The translations under genes and the position numbers were made by a program. Of a stretch of 64,000 bases of DNA, positions 61,118 to 64,000 are shown piece by piece. Numbering within the stretch: position 1 is the first letter of the stretch; each line of letters begins with the position of its first letter. The notes under the pieces are model-generated. The model saw only the letters and a list, made by a program, of their open reading frames with translations, had not been told where the DNA came from and searched no databases. The stretch comes from Desulforamulus reducens MI-1 (lineage in GTDB: Bacteria; Bacillota; Desulfotomaculia; Desulfotomaculales; Desulfotomaculaceae): the NCBI RefSeq assembly GCF_000016165.1, contig NC_009253.1, positions 2,576,332-2,640,331 of the forward strand, in the 5' to 3' direction.

Positions 61118-61270
61118 TTATGTCCTCTTTCCTTATATTTTGGATGAGATAAATTATACCATATCTCACCAACCAGCCTATAATTTGTATAGCGATAGGA
61201 TGTCATCATTGGCATGCAGTGGATTATAATAGGTCTATTTTTTAGAATATTTTGCAATTTAGGTAGGGAT

Positions 61271-61370
61271 TCTCTGCTTTAAAGAGAAATATTAGTAAAA
61301 CTTGGCTTCCGCCCAAGTCTTTGACGCACCCTGAAGGGCACAAGCGGGTGGAGCCTAATCTTACTATTTT
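61271..61370 (+). promoter_or_regulatory. Structured leader RNA of unknown class upstream of the C_GCAxxG gene
   Basis: The leader can form a hairpin TCTCT/AGAGA (61271-61287), then either ACTTGG/CCAAGT (61300-61318) or a longer helix GGCTTCCGCCC (61304-61314) with GGGTGGAGCC (61346-61355), which share bases and exclude each other. TAGTAA (61293-61298) and TTACTA (61361-61366) could close the whole. It ends just before the GGAGGTGATT ribosome site. I do not recognise it as a known riboswitch. Confidence 0.5.
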
Positions 61371-61382
61371 GGAGGTGATTCA

Positions 61383-61832
61383 ATGAGTGACAATATAGCC
61401 ACCCAAGCTCGCAACAAAGCAGGCGGCTATTACAAGGAAGGCTATAACTGCGCAGAAGCTATTTTTTTGGCCTTCCGGGAGTATTTGGCGCCTGAACTCA
61501 GTCCGGAACTGGTAAAACTAATAACAGGTTTCGGCAGCGGGGTGGGACATGCCGGGTGTTTGTGTGGTGCTTTATCAGGTTCGGTCATGGCCTTAAATAT
61601 GGTTAAGGGTAGAACCTCTAACCAAGAAAAACGGGATGCAGCCTATGATACTGTCCGGCAATTTCATGATCGCTTTAGGGAACAGTTTGGTTCTACTGAT
61701 TGCCGGGTTTTGAACCCTCATCCCCATGACACACCGGAACAATTAAAAAATTGCTTAAAAATTACCGGTGGTACTGCCAAGCTTTTGATGGAATTTCTCC
61801 AGGAAAAGAGTCTTTATAAAATGGCTGAATAA
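61383..61832 (+). CDS. C_GCAxxG_C_C family redox-type protein
   Basis: A 149-aa protein of the C_GCAxxG_C_C family, predicted to bind metal or to be redox-active; substrates are unknown. The conserved cysteines are C23 (GYNCAEAIF), C59 and C61 (GCLCGALSG), C107 (STDCRVL) and C124 (KNCLKI). ATG at 61383 is preceded by GGAGGTGATTCA. A structured leader lies upstream, and a terminator follows. Its last codons begin a 36-bp sequence repeated after the next gene. Confidence 0.9.
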   Translation: MSDNIATQARNKAGGYYKEGYNCAEAIFLAFREYLAPELSPELVKLITGFGSGVGHAGCLCGALSGSVMALNMVKGRTSNQEKRDAAYDTVRQFHDRFREQFGSTDCRVLNPHPHDTPEQLKNCLKITGGTAKLLMEFLQEKSLYKMAE

Positions 61833-61853
61833 ATAGAACTGCCCCCTGCCTGC
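61818..61853 (+). repeat. 36-bp direct repeat, copy 1
   Basis: The sequence starting AAAATGGCTGAATAAATAG includes the last three codons and stop of the C_GCAxxG gene and the first arm of its terminator. It recurs without mismatch at 63964-63999. Confidence 0.97.
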
Positions 61854-61874
61854 TGGCACTGGGGCACTTTTCTT
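61840..61874 (+). terminator. Terminator after the C_GCAxxG gene
   Basis: TGCCCC-TGCC and GGCA-GGGGCA pair around TGCT, followed by CTTTTCTT. Confidence 0.8.
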
Positions 61875-61957
61875 AGTCACATAGTAAAAAAAATTTACCG
61901 AAAAATTCAAAATATTTTGTATGTTGGGGAGTTCATTGGTAAAAGGAGGGTTTTTTA

Positions 61958-63964
61958 ATGTCCATTCTTTTTTCACCTGCCCAAATAGGTACACTTCAGC
62001 TTCGTAACCGTATTATAATGACTCCTATGCATTTAGGGTACACTCCCAATGGAGAAGTCACTGATCAACTGATTGAGTTCTATCGAGTTCGGGCCCGCGG
62101 TGGTGCTGGCCTTATCGTGGTCGGCGGGTGCGGCATCGACCGGATCGGAAATGCCTACGGCATGACTCAACTTGATGATGATCGCTTCATTCCGGGCCTG
62201 CGCCGTTTGGCAGATGCAGTACAAGCAGAAGGTGCGAAAATCGTGGCACAGCTTTACCAAGCCGGGAGATACGCCCACTCTGCTTTAACCGGTCAGCCGG
62301 CAGTGGCTCCATCCCCTATCCCCTCCAAACTTACAGGTGAAACACCTGTGGAACTTACTGAAGAAAAAATAGCTGAAATTGTTGCCTCATTTGCAAAGGC
62401 AGCAAAAAGAGCCAAAACGGCAGGCTTTGACGGGGTTGAGATTATTGCCAGTGCCGGATACCTTATTTCCCAGTTCCTTTCCCCGCTTACCAATAAACGC
62501 ACAGACCGTTATGGCGGAGACCTCCAGGCCCGCATGACTTTCGGACTCGAAGTGGTAGCCGCAGTACGAGAAGCTGTAGGTTCGGACTATCCCATTATCG
62601 TCCGGGTAGCAGGCAATGACTTTATGCCCGGCAGTCACACTAACACCGAGGCTCAGGTTTTCTGCCAAGCTATGGAAAAATCCGGGGTAAACGCTATTAA
62701 TGTAACCGGTGGTTGGCATGAAACTCAAGTCCCTCAAATTACTATGAATGTTCCTCCCGGAGCCTATGCTTACCTGGCCTATGGAATTAAACAGGCTGTT
62801 TCTATTCCTGTTATCGCCTGTAACCGTATTAACACCCCTGACCTTGCAGAGGCAATTCTGCAAGAGGGTAAAGCCGACTTTATCGGCATGGCACGGTCGC
62901 TCATGGCTGATCCAGAACTGCCCAACAAAGCCATGAGTGGACATCCCGAACAAATTCGCCCGTGTATCGGATGTAACCAAGGGTGTTTAGACCACGTTTT
63001 TCGCATGAAACCGGTAAGCTGTCTGGTAAATGCAGAGGCAGGCCGGGAGGCTGAACTGTCACTAACCCCTACCTCCCAACCTGGTAAAATTCTAGTGATT
63101 GGGGCCGGTGCAGCTGGGCTGGAGTTTGCGCGGGTAGCCGCCCTCCGGGGACACAAGGTGACAATTTGGGAGGAAAGTGATCAGGCCGGGGGACAACTGA
63201 TTTTGGCCGCAGCACCACCTGGACGCAAGGATTTCTTACACCTTAGAACCTATTTGGTTAATGCCTGCCGGGACCTTGGAGTAGAAATTCAGTATCATAC
63301 TAAGGCCACCCCTGAGAACATTCTGTCTGCCGTTCAAGAAGGTAAATTCAATAGGGTAGTTATTGCAACCGGGGCCCACCCCATTACTCCTCCTATCCCA
63401 ATTGAAGAAGGAGTAAAGGTCATTCAGGCCTGGGATGTACTAGCAGGTCGCAGCAAAGCCGGACAAAACATAATTATTGTTGGTGGTGGAGCCGTTGGGG
63501 TAGAAACAGCTCTATTACTGGCTGAATCCGGTACTCTGGATAATGAAACCTTACGTTTTCTCATGCTGCAGCAAGCAGAAACAGAAAAGGAACTCTATCG
63601 CTTGTTAATCCAGGGAACTAAAAAGATTACAGTTCTGGAGATGGCCAACGGAATCGGACGCGACATCGGTCCCAGTACTCGCTGGTCCATGCTGGCAGAT
63701 TTAAAACGCCACCAGGTTAACTGTCTGGACGAAACCACCGTGCTGGAAATTCGCCGGGAAGGTGTTCTGGTGAAGAATGCCGGAACTCAAAAGATTCTAC
63801 CGGCAGATACAGTAATCTTAGCCGTTGGCTCCCGTTCCCAAAATGAACTTTACCAAGCCCTGCAAGGTAAGGTGGAGTATTTGAGCATCATCGGGGACGC
63901 AATAAAACCCCGGAAAGTAATGGATGCAATCCACCAGGCTTATAATGAGGCGATTAAATATTAA
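61958..63964 (+). CDS. FadH-type NADH:flavin / 2,4-dienoyl-CoA reductase-like oxidoreductase
   Basis: A 668-aa FMN/4Fe-4S/FAD enzyme of the FadH/trimethylamine dehydrogenase-like group. Domains: old-yellow-enzyme TIM barrel (1-335) with Y168 (AGYLISQFL) and H254 (GGWHE) matching FadH catalytic residues; cluster cysteines C336, C339, C343, C355; an FAD domain with ILVIGAGAAGLEFA near 372; and an NAD(P)H-binding part IIIVGGGAVGVETALLLA. The substrate could be an enoate, dienoyl-CoA or another unsaturated compound. ATG at 61958 follows AAAAGGAGGGTTTTTTA. It lies between two copies of a 36-bp direct repeat. Confidence 0.9.
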   Translation: MSILFSPAQIGTLQLRNRIIMTPMHLGYTPNGEVTDQLIEFYRVRARGGAGLIVVGGCGIDRIGNAYGMTQLDDDRFIPGLRRLADAVQAEGAKIVAQLYQAGRYAHSALTGQPAVAPSPIPSKLTGETPVELTEEKIAEIVASFAKAAKRAKTAGFDGVEIIASAGYLISQFLSPLTNKRTDRYGGDLQARMTFGLEVVAAVREAVGSDYPIIVRVAGNDFMPGSHTNTEAQVFCQAMEKSGVNAINVTGGWHETQVPQITMNVPPGAYAYLAYGIKQAVSIPVIACNRINTPDLAEAILQEGKADFIGMARSLMADPELPNKAMSGHPEQIRPCIGCNQGCLDHVFRMKPVSCLVNAEAGREAELSLTPTSQPGKILVIGAGAAGLEFARVAALRGHKVTIWEESDQAGGQLILAAAPPGRKDFLHLRTYLVNACRDLGVEIQYHTKATPENILSAVQEGKFNRVVIATGAHPITPPIPIEEGVKVIQAWDVLAGRSKAGQNIIIVGGGAVGVETALLLAESGTLDNETLRFLMLQQAETEKELYRLLIQGTKKITVLEMANGIGRDIGPSTRWSMLADLKRHQVNCLDETTVLEIRREGVLVKNAGTQKILPADTVILAVGSRSQNELYQALQGKVEYLSIIGDAIKPRKVMDAIHQAYNEAIKY

Positions 63965-63999
63965 AAATGGCTGAATAAATAGAACTGCCCCCTGCCTGC
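63964..63999 (+). repeat. 36-bp direct repeat, copy 2
   Basis: Identical to 61818-61853 over 36 bases, beginning at the last base of the oxidoreductase stop codon. The first difference is base 64000 (A instead of T), which would fall in the terminator loop. It may continue beyond the window. Confidence 0.97.
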
Positions 64000-64000
64000 A

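Overview
The window looks like the chromosome of a low-to-moderate GC, endospore-forming, Gram-positive anaerobe of the Desulfotomaculum/Peptococcaceae type. This is inferred from gene content and not from a database search. The pointers are a Firmicutes-style fla/che operon with CheC, CheD and FliY, an SLH-domain surface protein, a short HisG that needs HisZ, a PurS/PurQ/small-PurL FGAM synthetase, a FliW-CsrA pair, and a guanine plus PRPP (ykkC-type) leader RNA. Most genes lie on the minus strand. No tRNA, rRNA, CRISPR array, insertion sequence or prophage was seen.

Region 1 (1-7.7 kb), histidine genes and a surface block. The hisD start and hisG sit at the left edge; hisZ and a TrpR-like YerC/YecD regulator sit at 6.2-7.7 kb. 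Between hisZ and hisG are a 3.2 kb SLH-domain protein and a divergently transcribed membrane-bound LuxR-type regulator. hisG has its own promoter after the SLH terminator.

Region 2 (8-25.7 kb), purine metabolism. A strong promoter and a tandem guanine + PRPP riboswitch drive pbuG-purE-purB. An intercistronic terminator separates these from purC-purS-purQ-purL-purF-purM-purN-purH-purD. The set converts PRPP to IMP, supplies adenylosuccinate lyase and imports purine bases. hpt-guaA (salvage and GMP synthesis) form a neighbouring unit. A PilZ protein and a metallo-beta-lactamase-fold protein lie between the two units.

Region 3 (25.8-27.5 kb) holds a membrane-anchored protein of unknown role and a plus-strand pair, a MazG-type pyrophosphohydrolase and a small DUF1015-like protein.

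Region 4 (27.6-55.2 kb) is a nearly continuous fla/che operon read right to left: flgB-flgC-fliE-fliF-fliG-fliH-fliI-fliJ-fliK-flgD-(TIGR02530-like gene)-flgE-fliL-fliN-fliO-fliP-fliQ-fliR-flhB-flhA-flhF-flhG-pilZ-sigD-flgF-flgG-cheD-cheR-cheC-cheY-fliM-fliY. It encodes basal body, export apparatus, hook, switch, sigma-28 and part of the chemotaxis system; cheA, cheB and cheW are absent here.

Region 5 (55.6-61.1 kb) is the filament-assembly part: a sugar-aminotransferase-like gene, flaG, a FliT-like gene, fliS, divergent fliW-csrA, fliD and an uncharacterised gene upstream of fliD. Flagellin itself is not in the window.

Region 6 (61.2-64 kb) holds a C_GCAxxG_C_C redox-type protein behind a structured leader I cannot assign, followed by a FadH-type flavin/iron-sulfur oxidoreductase. 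A perfect 36-bp direct repeat, starting at the last codons and terminator of the first gene, brackets the oxidoreductase.

The most interesting signals are the tandem purine/PRPP RNA gate, the unassigned leader at 61.27-61.37 kb, the 146-bp overlap between flgD and the next gene, the surface block splitting hisZ from hisG, and the aminotransferase whose catalytic lysine appears shifted by one residue.
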